A stretch of 64,000 bases of DNA from Cryptomeria japonica. Its lineage: Eukaryota > Streptophyta > Pinopsida > Cupressales > Cupressaceae. The notes under the pieces were generated by a model. The model worked only from the letters and a program-made list of their open reading frames with translations. It searched no databases and was not told where the DNA came from. Positions within the stretch are counted from its first letter, which is position 1; each line of letters opens with the position of its first letter. Both the position numbers and the translations under genes were made by a program. The stretch lies in NCBI RefSeq assembly GCF_030272615.1, contig NC_081412.1, positions 685,012,583-685,076,582 of the forward strand, written 5' to 3'. Of this stretch, positions 35,510 to 46,644 are shown in pieces.

Positions 35510-36311
35510 TAACATGGTTTATCAAAATTTATCGAAGTCCATAAAATTCATAAATTTCTATTATTAATTAATTACTTATTTAATTTATTTTTAGATGATT
35601 GTTACAAAAATTCATGCAATAGAGAAATCATATGAAAAAGTCATGAGTTTTTTATGTTTTAAAAATGAAGGATGAATTTAAATGAATTATAATTACTTTT
35701 TAAAACAAAAAATTGAAAATGTACCTATTATGTATCATAGAGCTCTTAATTACCTTTCCAACGCTTGTTAAAAATCAAAATTTTGATATAAAACACAAAA
35801 GTTATGCCCAATTTACTATAATGTTTTTTTTTATTTTTTCAAAAATGGATATCCGATTTTAAAACATAAATTTTTCCCTCCATCTTTTCATTCGGGTTTT
35901 CTTTGGGATTTGGCTTGGAAGTGACAAGCCTCGAAAGTCAACTGAAAAAATGTGTTTTTCAGTATTCCTTGATTTTCCAGACTTTACACTGGTGGTTGAC
36001 GACTTTTTTAATAGCCAAATTTGATAAAATGAAAAAGGTTTTTTAAGGATGTTCTCAGATTTCCAACAATATAAGGCTTGTCTTATTTTGACTTTAATAA
36101 ATAATAATTATTTATTTTCTAATTGAATTCTGACAAAAGTCCTAATTGATAGACTGATTGAAAACACTCATAACTTTCAAACCGCATAACATTTTTTGAA
36201 TCCGAAACATGCGTCACATCCTGTGCTTCATCTAATATAGGGAAAAAAAAAATTTAAATGAATTTCATAAGGTTTTGACCAAGTTAAGGTGGTTAGACAC
36301 AAGAGTTTATG
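35505..36311. repeat. 807-bp flank segment, copy 2
   Basis: Second copy of 19817-20623. Here it continues uninterrupted into the right arm of the TIR insertion, so this is the original context of the segment. Parts of it (35600-35860) pair with the left terminal inverted repeat. Confidence 0.85.
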
Positions 36312-36738
36312 AATTTTTGAAAAGCTGTAGTAAAAAATTTATAAATAATTATTTACATTATAAAAAATTATAAAAAAATGTGTGTCACATCTGGAAATGA
36401 GTCTAATAATTATATTATAAATCTTATAAAAAAATATTATGATTTGATTGTGATTAGGGTGGTCAGACATACACCTACTTCTTATCTTTTTCTTGAATTT
36501 TTTGTACCACTACATTGAAATTTGAAATTTTCATCAAATAGGATTTTTTTTTTTCAAAAAAATAACTATTAGCTTAGAAACTACATTCAATTTTCTATAG
36601 ATTCTCTTCTTACATATTTTTAAAATAATGTTCATAACTTATTCAATTTTTCATGTCAAGTTGCATAACTCTGATTTTCTAAAATTTCATTGCCACTTAA
36701 GTGCCTGTTTTGGCACATCATGATCCTACACATACCCA
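36312..36738 (-). repeat. Right terminal inverted repeat region
   Basis: AT-rich right arm of the TIR insertion. It ends in the 20-bp terminal inverted repeat (36738-36719) and the inner CATTGCCACTTAAGTGCC (about 36689-36706), which pairs with AGTGGCAATG at 10010-10019. No gene is seen. Confidence 0.65.
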
Positions 36739-39029
36739 TGTATAATGTGATAACTCATTGGGGTAAAATCACCCTACAATTTACTGGGTGCAAACCTACT
36801 TTGTCATCTAATCAATATGATCTTGTTAAAAAAACTTGGAAAAACACTAGCCCACATATCCATTCTTGACCTTTTATACATATCATCTTCACATAAGGGT
36901 ATCCTAGATAAAACATTGCAAGAAAATTTTGTACTTATTGATGAAAATGTGGATCAGTTTCAATTCATGGTGGGATACTTATCTTCACCTCATCACCTTA
37001 CCTTTATCAAACAAGATAATTTGTCTCTTCGAAAAACTCACAATGCACCCCTCTATATTGAAAATTTTTCCCATAAAAATTGAATAAAGAGAGTTCTGAT
37101 AGATGGAGGAATAGGTTTGAACATTTTCACTTTGAAAGTAATTCTAGTGTTGGGATTCTTTGAAGGATTTGTGAATTCAAAGAAAAAGATAGTGATCAAA
37201 GCCTACAATGATAGAGAATGCTCATCTAAAGGAAAAATCACCTTACCAATCAAAGTTGGGCTAGTATTTAAAGACGTGATTTGCCAAGTTCTAGCCTCAA
37301 TCTCACCTATAACATACTCTCAGGTTGTCCTTGGATACATTCTATGTGGGTAGTTCCTTCGATGTACCATCAATGCATCAAGTTCCCACATAATAGAATA
37401 GAAGTTATCATTTATGTTGATCTACATCCATATCTCTACTGCAATAACATTTGTCCTAAACCCAAATATACAATACCTATCAATCAAGAAGCTAGTTCAT
37501 CTTCCTCCTATGTTGATCTGAAATCATTAAAATATTCTACTTCTAAGCAACCTAAGATCAAGGCTAAGGTCAAGGACAAAGGAATGGGAGAGTATAGTTT
37601 GCAACAATCCATGTATCTCAGACAACTTATGGACTCTCCTAAGACCTATGGAAAACCACAACTATCACAACAAGTGTCAAAAGTAACCATCAAATGGGAT
37701 TCTACCACTTCCACTAAATGGGGTGAGATGGAAGAGGAAGACCTTTTTAAAATAGTGAGATCCAGAGGAACAAGAAGATCAAGAGAGCATAAAAATACAT
37801 GTTGAACACTATGGAAAAGACTTCAAATTCCTACAAAAAATGGGATATGATGGCAAAGGTCCTCTTTGATTAAATAAACAAGGAATTATAGAGCCTCTTC
37901 AACTTGAGTTGGTACCTATGAAGTTGAAGACCTTGAGTTTTCATGGTCCTAAAGTTAAACCTTAGAAATCATTGCAGATAGGTTCATCAAGATCTATAGT
38001 TGATAACTAATAAGAAAATGAAGATTGTCCATCAACAAATTCCAATGAATGGTAATGAAGCTTAGATAAGTCATTGAGTTCAACTATGATCTTGAAAAAC
38101 CTTTTGCAGAATCTAGTGAGCCTACTTTTCAAGAAAATTTTAGAGTTGGATAAACAATAGTCATGCTAAGAACAAATCAAAATGATACAACACCTTAAGA
38201 TAAGCATTGTAGTGGTGAGGCATGGATTTTTTTTGGGGGGGATCTCAAACCCTCTACATCTCAAGGCTCAAGGTCTAAACCACAAATAGTAAGAACCCCT
38301 ATTGTTGAGTGTCCTAATAGTGTTGATCAAACTACCTCCACAATCAAAACTAATGAGGAGAGTAGTAGAGATGACCTTGATGAAATCATCGACATATATG
38401 AAGACTCAAACATCTTTACCATCTTTGTCTTTGAATTTGACCATACTAATGGCCTTCCACTTGTTCACCCTCAACTTATAGATTGGGACCAACAAGGGCC
38501 TCCACAACTTGATATATTTCAAAATGATGAGGCTTTTATCAATTACCTTAGACTGGGAGATGATCTTCCTATCAAGGACCATAGAGAAGGATTTATCATT
38601 GAACTCAACAAAGCAACTTACTTTGGAGTGGGTGCTAAGATTTTCAGTCGTAAAAAATTAAAAATAAATAAAAGGTCTTTTAGTGAAAACCACACTGTGA
38701 CACTTTTAGACCAAGAAAAAGTAAAATGAAAGGACATATCCAATGGTGAAAGCCTACCTGAGGCGCTAGAGTATGGAAGGCTTTACACTCTCCCCTTAGC
38801 ATCATATCACTAGAGCTCACCTGTGGTGATATAAGAGATAATAAAATCTAATCTTGGGACTAAAGAAGATCGACATAACATCTATCTTGCAGCATGATTG
38901 ACAGAATAAGAATATCCCAACTTTGAGAAATTCTTTAAGCAACAACATATCAATTTTGTGTGGTTATATGTCAATATTCCTAGCTTAGATCCTAATCTTG
39001 TCATGCACCGTCTAATAGTAGCGTCAGCG
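36739..39029 (+). pseudogene. Element H: gag end, protease, G-patch and linker
   Basis: Continues the gag interrupted at 9978. Blocks match element T in order: KLGKTLAHISILDLLYISSS (36826-36885), VDQFQFMVGYLSSPHHLTF, the protease active-site-like RVLIDGGIGLNI (37090-37125), LTYNILSGCPWIHSMWVVPS (37302-37361), the SSYVDLKSLKYSTSKQ block, a G-patch-like YGKDFKFLQKMGYDGKGPL (37810-37868), and the linker LPLVHPQLIDWDQQGPPQ (38456-38509). Many stops and several frameshifts are present. It breaks off at 39029, where element E2 is inserted, and resumes at 54618. Confidence 0.85.
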
Positions 39030-39413
39030 GTAGACACCTAAAAATGTCTCATTGATCATATACTAATTATTCCTCTAATTGATTAAATAATTCTTTAATT
39101 ATTTAGTTAATTTAATTAATCATATTCTTCTAATTTCATATTTCCTCATCATCTTACTAATTATTCTATCTTCTATTTCTTTCATCATTTAATCATTTTT
39201 AACCATTTTCTAAATATTAATTAAATATTTATTATTTAATTAATTCTGATTAATTCCCCAATTTAAATAATCTTTATTATTTAAATAAATTACTTGTTAT
39301 TCAATTTCTATCTCTAATCATTTAATCATTCAACCCTTTTATAAATAATCATTAAATATTTATTATTTAATTAATTATGATTTAATCCTTTAATTTAAAT
39401 AATCTTTATTATT
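39030..39413 (+). repeat. 5' LTR of E2, first part
   Basis: Matches 53339-53725. It is interrupted by the LINE at 39414 and continues at 45631. It is rich in TTTAATTAA/AAATATTTATT palindromes. The last 17 bases (39397-39413) are the LINE target duplication. Confidence 0.88.
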
Positions 39414-39816
39414 GGAACCACAACCATGGTTCGATTGTCGATTGAGATGGCGTCCATGCTGGTGCATGCAGGAAGCCGAGCTAGGGTTTCGCGGCACTAG
39501 CTCGCAGGCGGCGCTGGTGTGGCTTCATGCGGGGGGAATTGCTGCATGAGGGGGGCAGATGGTGGTGGAAGGGGCTAGAGGGCTCAGGGGTGGCTGAAGG
39601 GTGGTCGTCGAGGGGTGTGAAGGCTGCACGGGGGCGGGGTCTTTGCTGCTACAGCTGAGGATATCCCAGGAGCTTGGGATTGTAGGTGGGCTGATCTTTA
39701 GTGGTACAGGTGAGGGGAGGGGCCTTGGGTTCTGAGCCCCTGTGGGGAGACCTTTGGGGTGTGGGCCCTTAGCCAACGTCCTTGTTTTTTCTTTTTTTTG
39801 TTCTTTGTGAGCCCCG
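39414..39816 (+). promoter_or_regulatory. 5' UTR of the LINE
   Basis: GC-richer than its AT-rich surroundings, with GGGG and CGAG-type motifs, as expected of an internal LINE promoter region. A minus-strand open frame (39525-39776) has no recognisable product. Confidence 0.6.
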
Positions 39817-41244
39817 ATGGCAAATTTGGGTGGGGAAGCCTCGCAGGCGGTCCCATCTATGGATTTTCGTGCTGTGATGGGCTCAAAAGCCCCATTTCAG
39901 AATGTGAAGAAATTTAACAATAACCTATTCTCTTCTAACTCAGGATCTGGGAGTGCTGGTAGCTCTTGCATGGTGAAAATTAATGGGTGTTTGGAGAGAT
40001 GCAGTGAGAGGCCAAAGTTGATCATCCCTCCTGAGATAATAGCCGAAGACATTGAATACTTTTCAAATCACTCGTTGTACTGCAAGTTTTTGAGAATGAG
40101 GGTTTCACTGCAGTTTTTGGAAAATTGGGCGCAGCGGACATGGGCACCGGAAGGGGAAATGGAGATTATGCTTTTGGCAAGTAACTATTTCATGGTCACG
40201 TTCAACTGCATGGAGGATCGCAATAGGGTCTTTGAAGGAGGTCTGTATTTTTACAACCAGGTGGGATTACTCATCAAGCCATGGCATGTGGGGTTTAATC
40301 CTTCAGAGGAGCTCCCAAATAGGGTTCTGGTGTGGGTTCAGTTACCACATCTTCCAGTGGAATGTTGTTGGGAGGATGTGCTACGGATGCTCGCTGCTCT
40401 TCTTAGGAGGCCAGTGGGATCCTTGTTGCAAACTCTGGGGAGAAAGGTAATAACCTTTGCACGTATCTATGTTGAAATAGATCTTAGTAAACCCTTGCTA
40501 GATGCTATAGATATGTGTGCAGGATCTTATTCATGGGTTCAATAGCTAGATTATGAGACTCTACCATTTCGTTGCCATTTGTGTCATGAGTATGTTCCTT
40601 TATAGTGGAAGTGTCCTAGATACAAACCAGTAGTGTGACAACCTCAGCAGCCAAAACTAAGCCTTGAGAGGGATGAGAAAGGGAAAGCTCCCATGTCGGG
40701 TGTGGTAGAGGGTGTTGATGGTTTTGTCTCAGTAAAGACAAAGAACAGGAACAAAGGATAGAAGAGACCCTTACAGGAGAGACGTGAGGAGGATACCTTT
40801 AACAAATTTGAGGCCTTGGATGACCTGAGCCATCAAGAAGTAAATCCATGGTTAACCCCTCTAGATCAGGGTGCATCAGGAGGGGTGTTGGAGAGTGTAT
40901 TGGAGGAATCTTCCCAGGCCCTGCTAGTGGTTGGAAGCCAGCAGATGGAGATGGACCAGACAGTAGGGGTTCAGTTGGGCTTGGCTCCTAGTATGGAGGT
41001 GAACCTAGCTGAGGGGGAGGGTTCCCCCATAGCTTCAAAATTGGAACTGGGTGGGGCTAAAAGTAATAAGTCAATCATTCACCTGGGTCTACATCAGAGA
41101 GATATTAAGAAAAGCGCTTCAGAGAAGAGCTCAAAGGTCAGCAGGAAGAAGGATTTGGATAAGATCAAATTGATGAGGGAGAATTTGGTCAAGTTAGGAT
41201 CAATGAAGACTTTGGATTCACACTTCTCCAACCCTCCTAAATGA
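39817..41244 (+). pseudogene. LINE ORF1 (DUF4283-like RNA-binding protein)
   Basis: One frame from ATG 39817 to TGA 41242-41244, about 475 codons, with four in-frame stops at 40543-40751 or so (TAG, TAG, TGA, TAG). Residues about 70-240 resemble the DUF4283 domain of plant L1 ORF1 proteins (YCKFLRMRVSLQFLENWAQR, YFMVTFNCMEDRNRVFEGG, VLVWVQLPHLPVE). Cys residues after the first stop (FRCHLCHEY...WKCPRY) look like a degenerate zinc knuckle. The C-terminal part is Lys/Ser-rich. ORF1p coats LINE RNA. Its stop overlaps the ORF2 start. Confidence 0.85.
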
Positions 41245-44200
41245 TTGTGCTTTCATGGAATGTAAGGGGCTTGAACAATGACCCTAGACAAAAAGTTGTT
41301 CGAGATTTGATCAGGAATCATTCACCTGATGTCCTTTTCTTGCAAGAAACTAAAATTTCAGTGGAGAGTATGATGGGTCTCGTGCTAAAGCTATGGGGGC
41401 GAGGCGAGTGTCAGTGTGTTGGGGCAGCTAGTTCCTCGGGAGGGGTGGCCTGCCTTTGGAATCCTTTAAGGTTCCACCCTATCTGGTGGGTTGCTTCCAG
41501 ATCCTCATTATCTGGGGTGCTATATAGTCTTGAGACTAGGGAATTCATCTTGTTTTTGAATATCTATGCTCCCACTAATTTTCAGGGTAAGCAAGGCTTA
41601 TGGTCTCATGTTTCAGGTATGCGAAGGTTGGCCCCCTTTCACCCTTGGATTATAGCTGGAGACTTCAATGCCATCCTAAAGTTGAGTGAAAAGAAGGGGG
41701 GTGTAATGAGGTTGGAACCTTCTTCTTTCCTTTTCTAGGATAGTATCTCCTTGCTGCAGCTAGTTGACATCAAGCCTAGCAATGGTTTGTTCACTTGGAA
41801 CAATAGGAGGGTGGGAGAGAATTGGATTGCTGAGTGACTGGATCATTTTCTGGTTTCCTATTTTTGGATCGGTGGGGGGTGGTCCACAAGTTCTGAGATT
41901 CTTGATTGGAGAGGGTCGGATCACTAGCCTATCAAGCTGGTTTCATCTTCGGCTCGGGTTGCCCGTTTGCCTTCATTCAAATTCCAACTTATGTGGCTTC
42001 GGGACTCTTCTTTGTAGGTCCTTGTTGCAGACTAGTGGAGGAAAGGGAGGCCGGCCTTTGGCACTACCATGTACTCTTTTGCCAAGCAGCTACAATTTGT
42101 AAAGCTTCAGCTTAAATTGTGGAACTGACAAGGCTTTGGGAACATTTTTCATGAGAAGAAAGCTTCTCAAATTGCACTGAATGAGATCACCATGGAAATT
42201 AGGGAGCATGGGTTGTTTGAGGATCTTCTTAGAGAGGAAGACAGGGCTGTCAAGATGGTAGAGGAATGGGAGCTTCGAGAAGAAATATATTGGAAGCAAA
42301 GAGCTCGTATTGACTGGCTGATGGAGGGGGATAAGAACACTGCTTTCTTCTTCAACTTAGTGAAAACAAGAAGACACATAAATTCCATTCTTGTTCTAGT
42401 TAATGACAGAGGGGAGCAGTGCTTATCCATGTAGAAGATGTCTAGGGAGTCTCTCTAGTTTTTCCAGTCCCTCTTTAGGGAGGATTCTCAGGGGGAAACA
42501 GTGGAGGAGAATCTGGTTCTGGATTGCATCCCTTCTCTTGTCTTGAGGGAGATGAATGAACAACTTTTGTATCCTATTTTGCTAGAGGAACTTGAGAGGA
42601 TAGTCTTCCACATGAAGAAAGGAAAGGCTCCTGGACCGGATGGGTTCCCTGTTGAATTCTTTCAAGAGTTTTGGGATATAATTAAACTGGATTTATTGGA
42701 AGTAGTCTAGGAGTCCCAGAGGAATAAATAGATGCTTAGGGCATTGAATGCGACCTTCATTGCTCTAATCCCCAAGTGTGCAGGGGCTGACCGGTTAGGC
42801 CATTTCTGCTCGATTTCCCTATGCAATGTGATTTATAAGATCATCTCGAAGCTGATAGCGGATAGATTGAAGAAGTGTTTGGGGAGTGTTATTTCTGAGG
42901 AGCAGAGTGGGTTTGTGGAAGGGTGCCAAATTCTGGATGGGGTGGTCATTGCTATAGAGACCATTCATTCTATGGCAACCTCCAAGGAAAAAGCTATGTT
43001 TATCAAGCTGGACATGGCAAAGGCGTACGACAGAGTCTGGTGGTCCTTCCTTTAGAAGATCCTTAGGGCTTTTGGTTTTGTGGAAGAGTGGATCGAGTGG
43101 GTCATGAATTGTGTTACATCCACCTCTTTCTCTGTGCTTATCAATGGAGACCATACCGAGTTGTTTGGTGCCTCTAGGGGTCTCCTCCAGGGAGATCCCC
43201 TCTCCCCTTATTTATTCATTCTACTTGCTGAGGGTCTAGGGAGGTTGATTAAGCACAATGTGGGTTAGGGTTCTATTTAGGGTTGAAGATGGGGTAATGA
43301 ATTACAGCCGCAGTCTCACTTGTAGTTTGTGGATGATACAACCCTTATAGGGCTAGTGTGGATCAATGAAGCTACGAATCTGTGAAAGGTTTTCGATGTT
43401 TATCTTGCAGCTTCAGGCCAAATGATCAATGAGGATAAATCTTCTATCCTCTTTTTCAACACTCCTGAGTCTATCTAGAGAAGGATTTCTCTTATCTTGA
43501 GATTCCAAGTTGGCTCCCCACCCTTGATGTATTTGGGTATCCCTATTTCTCCTGGCAATCCCCCTAGGGATTCGTGGTAGGGGATCTTGGATAAATTCTG
43601 CTCCAAGGTTGAACACTGGACTCATAGATGGTTATCCTTTGTGGGGAGGGTTCTACTGATTCAGTCGGTGGTCCAATCTCTTCCGATCTATCGATGTATG
43701 CTTCAGGTGGCTCCGAAGTGGTTCTTGAAGGGGTTGGACTCTCTGGCTAGGAAATTTTTATGGGTAGGTAATCTCACCTCTTCCAAATGGAGCCTGGTCA
43801 ATTGGGACCTAGTATGTACCCTGAAGCAGTCTGGGGGGCTTGGGTTAAGGTAGTCTATTCTTTTTGGGGAGGCTCTTGCAGCTAAATTGTACTAGAGGTG
43901 GTGTGTTGAGCAGGACTGAGGCTGGGCTAGGATTTTGGCCAACAAATATATGCAGAGGATCACGATGGAGGAAATCCCTAGATATCTACTAGAAGGGAAG
44001 GGCTCATCGATCTGGTACACTCTCAAGAGGGGAGCTTCTCTCATTAAGGCAGGTCTTTTTTGGATCTGCAGAAGGGGGGAAGAGGTTCTTTTCTAGAATG
44101 ATTCTTGGGATGGATACCCTCCCATCCTTGATCAGTTCCCTAACCTTGGAAACCTAGGCCAGAGGTTCTTGGAAGCTGGATGGTCAAGGGTGAGTGACTT

Positions 44201-45500
44201 TAAGGTTGTCTATAGGTGTGATCGACTGGATCTGGAGCAGTGGAAGACTCCTAATGAATGGCTGGTTGTTGGGATGGAGGAAGAGTGTGTAGAGTTGTAG
44301 GGCATTTTGGCGAATAGACATTGTAGCTCCCTTAAGGGTAGGGATGGGCTGGCATGGTCTCCAAATCCTAAGGGCATTTTTTCTATGGCTAGTGGTTACC
44401 AGGAACTGTTGAGACAAAGACTTGAGGGAGGAGAAGTGAACTGGTGGAAACAAGTGTGGAATAATGCTTCTTGGTCGAAGTGTAATTGCTTTGTCTGGAC
44501 TGTGGCTTGGAATAGGTGTCTAACTTGGGACAATATCTACAAGCGGGGATTCTTGGGGCCTTCTATTTGTGTTTTGTGTGGTAACAAAGAGGAAGACACC
44601 TCAGATCTATTCTTCAGATGCCCCTTCTCTATGCTTATCTGGCACTATTGGTGGGGGGTGTGGAAGCATCCTTGTGTCCATATAGATTCTCTGGTTAAGT
44701 TTTGGAGCAATTTGGGCAGACCTCCTATGTCATCCTCCTTCCTCCAAACGGTCTAGTATATTGGGCCTATCTTCATTCTGTGGCAGATCTGGCTCGAAAG
44801 GAACAGAAGGATTTTCAGGGAGGCCAAACTATTTTTTCAACAAGTTTGGAATAGGATCACTATTATGATTCAGGAGATAATGGAAGCTAAATGTGAGGTA
44901 AACTTCCCATTGGGTAGAGATGAGGTGGATGTTGTCATTAGGCTTGGCTTGTAGGAGATGTCTCCTGCCTCTGCTTGTGTCAAGAAAGGTAGACAGGATG
45001 GGTATATCAAGATCAACACTGATGGCTCTTCTAGAGGTAACCCAGGCCTTGTTGGGGTAGGGGGTGTTGGCAGGAATAGCAGGGGGGAGGTTGTTTTCTT
45101 CTTTTCGATGTATAAAGGGTGTCAGTCTAATAATTTTATGGAGGGTTTTGCGATTCTTTATGCACTTGAGCGGGCTTTGGAGTGGGGTTTTAGGAAGGTG
45201 ATTTGTGAATCGGATTCACAAATTGTTGTTAATTTGTTGTCTGATCAGAAGGTGAGTGGGATTCAGTGGCAGTTGGAAGGGATTGTTTAGCAGATTCTCC
45301 AAATTAGCTCCTTGATGGAGCAGGTGTCCTTCACCCATATTCCTTGTGAATGGAATGGAGTGGCTGACTGTTTGGCCAAGTGGGCCTCGGATCATGATAG
45401 TGAGTGGAAAGTGGAAGGCTGGGAGCATCTCTCTAGGGATTACTGTCAGGAATTGCAGAAGATTATCACTGAGGACACGTATGGCTTTGAAGCTGGTTGA
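41241..45500 (+). pseudogene. LINE ORF2: endonuclease, reverse transcriptase, RNase H
   Basis: One frame of about 1420 codons from ATG 41241 to TGA 45498-45500 with roughly 25 internal stops, all TAG or TGA, and no frameshift found. The APE-type endonuclease lies at 41241-41940 (LSWNVRGLN, LFLQETK, NIYAPT, IIAGDFNA, SDH). The RT lies at about 42580-43800 (KGKAPGPDGFPVEFFQ, FIALIPK, EEQSGFVEG, KLDMAKAYDRVWW, GLLQGDPLSPYLF, FVDDT). A Cys-containing zf-RVT-like region follows at about 44440-44690 (KCNCFVW, CVLCGNKEEDTSDLFFRC). The C-terminal RNase H lies at 44990-45400 (INTDGSSRGNPG, ESDSQIVVNLL, NGVADCLAKWA). It nicks target DNA and copies LINE RNA at the break. Confidence 0.93.
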
Positions 45501-45577
45501 TCTATGGCTGGGTTGAAAGTTTTTCTCTGGGGCCTTGGGCCTCTGATTCTTTTTTGTAATGCTTGTTTCTGATTCTC

Positions 45578-45613
45578 AATAAAGTTTTTACCCTTTTCCA
45601 AAAAAATAAAATA
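45578..45613 (+). terminator. LINE polyadenylation signal and A-rich tail
   Basis: AATAAA within CTCAATAAAG is followed about 18 bases later by the A-rich tail that directly abuts the right target duplication. Confidence 0.8.
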
Positions 45614-45630
45614 AAATAATCTTTATTATT

Positions 45631-46523
45631 TAATTAAATTCCATTTCTACATAATTAAATAGTTTCTTTAAATTATTTAATTTACTAATTAATTCCTCTA
45701 ATTCTCCAATTCCAAATCCCCAAATTCTAATTTCATTCAATTTCATATTCTTCTAATTTCTTCCAAATTCAATTACATGTGCATGATTTCAAAAATCAAA
45801 TTGAAAATCAAAGTCAAGTTCTAAATATATTCAAATACTAAATTGAATTAAATAAATTCAATTATTTGAATAAATCTCATGCAAAGATTAAATTGATAAT
45901 CTAAATCTAAATGCAAGAGCATGCTAAATTAATTAATTCAATCAATTGATTAATTAAATCATTATCTCTCAAATCTCTATTTCCATCTTTTAGTTAGCTT
46001 TTTCTAAATTAAGCTTTCTTTGTCATCCTCTTTATTTCCTCCAATCATTCTTTTTCTTCTTTCAGTCGGCTTTTTCTCAATCAGTTGACTCAATTAATCT
46101 AGTCAATCTATTTTGTTTCACTCCTACAATCAGTAGTTCAACTATCAATTTCCATGTGAGCTCACCTGAGTTCCACCTCTTGATCAATCCGTTCCACCTT
46201 TCAATCAATCTTCTCCAAAAATCTATAAATTGAGCATTCAATCTCCATTCTCAATAATCACAAACTTTGAATCTTTGCGTCACTTGCAGGTTACTAGTGC
46301 AATATCTGAGAGCCATCATACCACAGAGAAGAGAAGAGCAATGGAAGCTATATGCAATCTTGGAATAGGGAGTTTGATTTGAATTATTTTAATTCCTATT
46401 TGTTTGATATTGCATTATTTCATTGTCTTGTTTGTTAGAATTCTTTGATTAGATAGGGATTCGTGATTTCCCTTTGATTTCTAATTGATAGATTGTTATT
46501 AAGATGAATTTTACATGCATACA
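45631..46523 (+). repeat. 5' LTR of E2, second part
   Basis: Co-linear with 53727-54617 with scattered substitutions. It contains a TATA-like CTATAAATTGAG near 46220 and ends GCATACA next to the primer site. Confidence 0.88.
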
Positions 46524-46526
46524 TTT

Positions 46527-46544
46527 TGGTGAACCCGACATGAG
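46527..46544 (+). promoter_or_regulatory. Primer binding site of E2
   Basis: TGGTGAACCCGACATGAG lies three bases after the LTR end. Its first 12 bases are shared with the primer site of E3 at 57058. Confidence 0.75.
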
Positions 46545-46644
46545 CCACAACTAACTTACCTTCTCTGTTCTCTGTGTAATTTCTGTAGATTTAATGAATT
46601 TTTCTTTTTTCATAGGTTGCATGAATTTTGAGAAAAGATTTTCC

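Larger units (their letters stand above)
9979..36738. mobile_element. Large TIR insertion carrying satellite DNA and element T
   Basis: The left end reads TGGGTATGTACAAGATCATG at 9979. The reverse complement of the right end (36738 downward) reads TGGGTATGTGTAGGATCATG, and both continue into GCCAAAA and AGTGGCAATG with an 11-bp gap. Further in, 10205-10440 aligns in inverted orientation with about 35600-35860. Outside, gag of element H continues on both sides, although roughly 70-80 bp of gag seems missing at the site and I cannot identify a convincing target duplication (TA is possible). Without element T the insertion would be about 10 kb. No transposase is recognisable, so the superfamily is open (Mutator-like or another long-TIR class). 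Confidence 0.65.
39414..45613 (+). mobile_element. Full-length L1-type LINE in the E2 5' LTR
   Basis: Flanked by the perfect 17-bp duplication AAATAATCTTTATTATT (39397-39413 and 45614-45630). It contains a 0.4-kb GC-richer 5' UTR, ORF1, ORF2 with endonuclease, RT and RNase H, a polyadenylation signal AATAAA (45581) and an A-rich tail AAAAAAATAAAATA. The length of about 6.2 kb and the presence of ORF1 suggest it is not 5' truncated. Both ORFs are broken by many stops but remain in frame. Confidence 0.93.

Noticed and set aside
40816-41244. Independent short gene before the LINE ORF2
   Set aside because: Same frame as ORF1, separated from it only by point-mutation stops, so it is the ORF1 C-terminal part.
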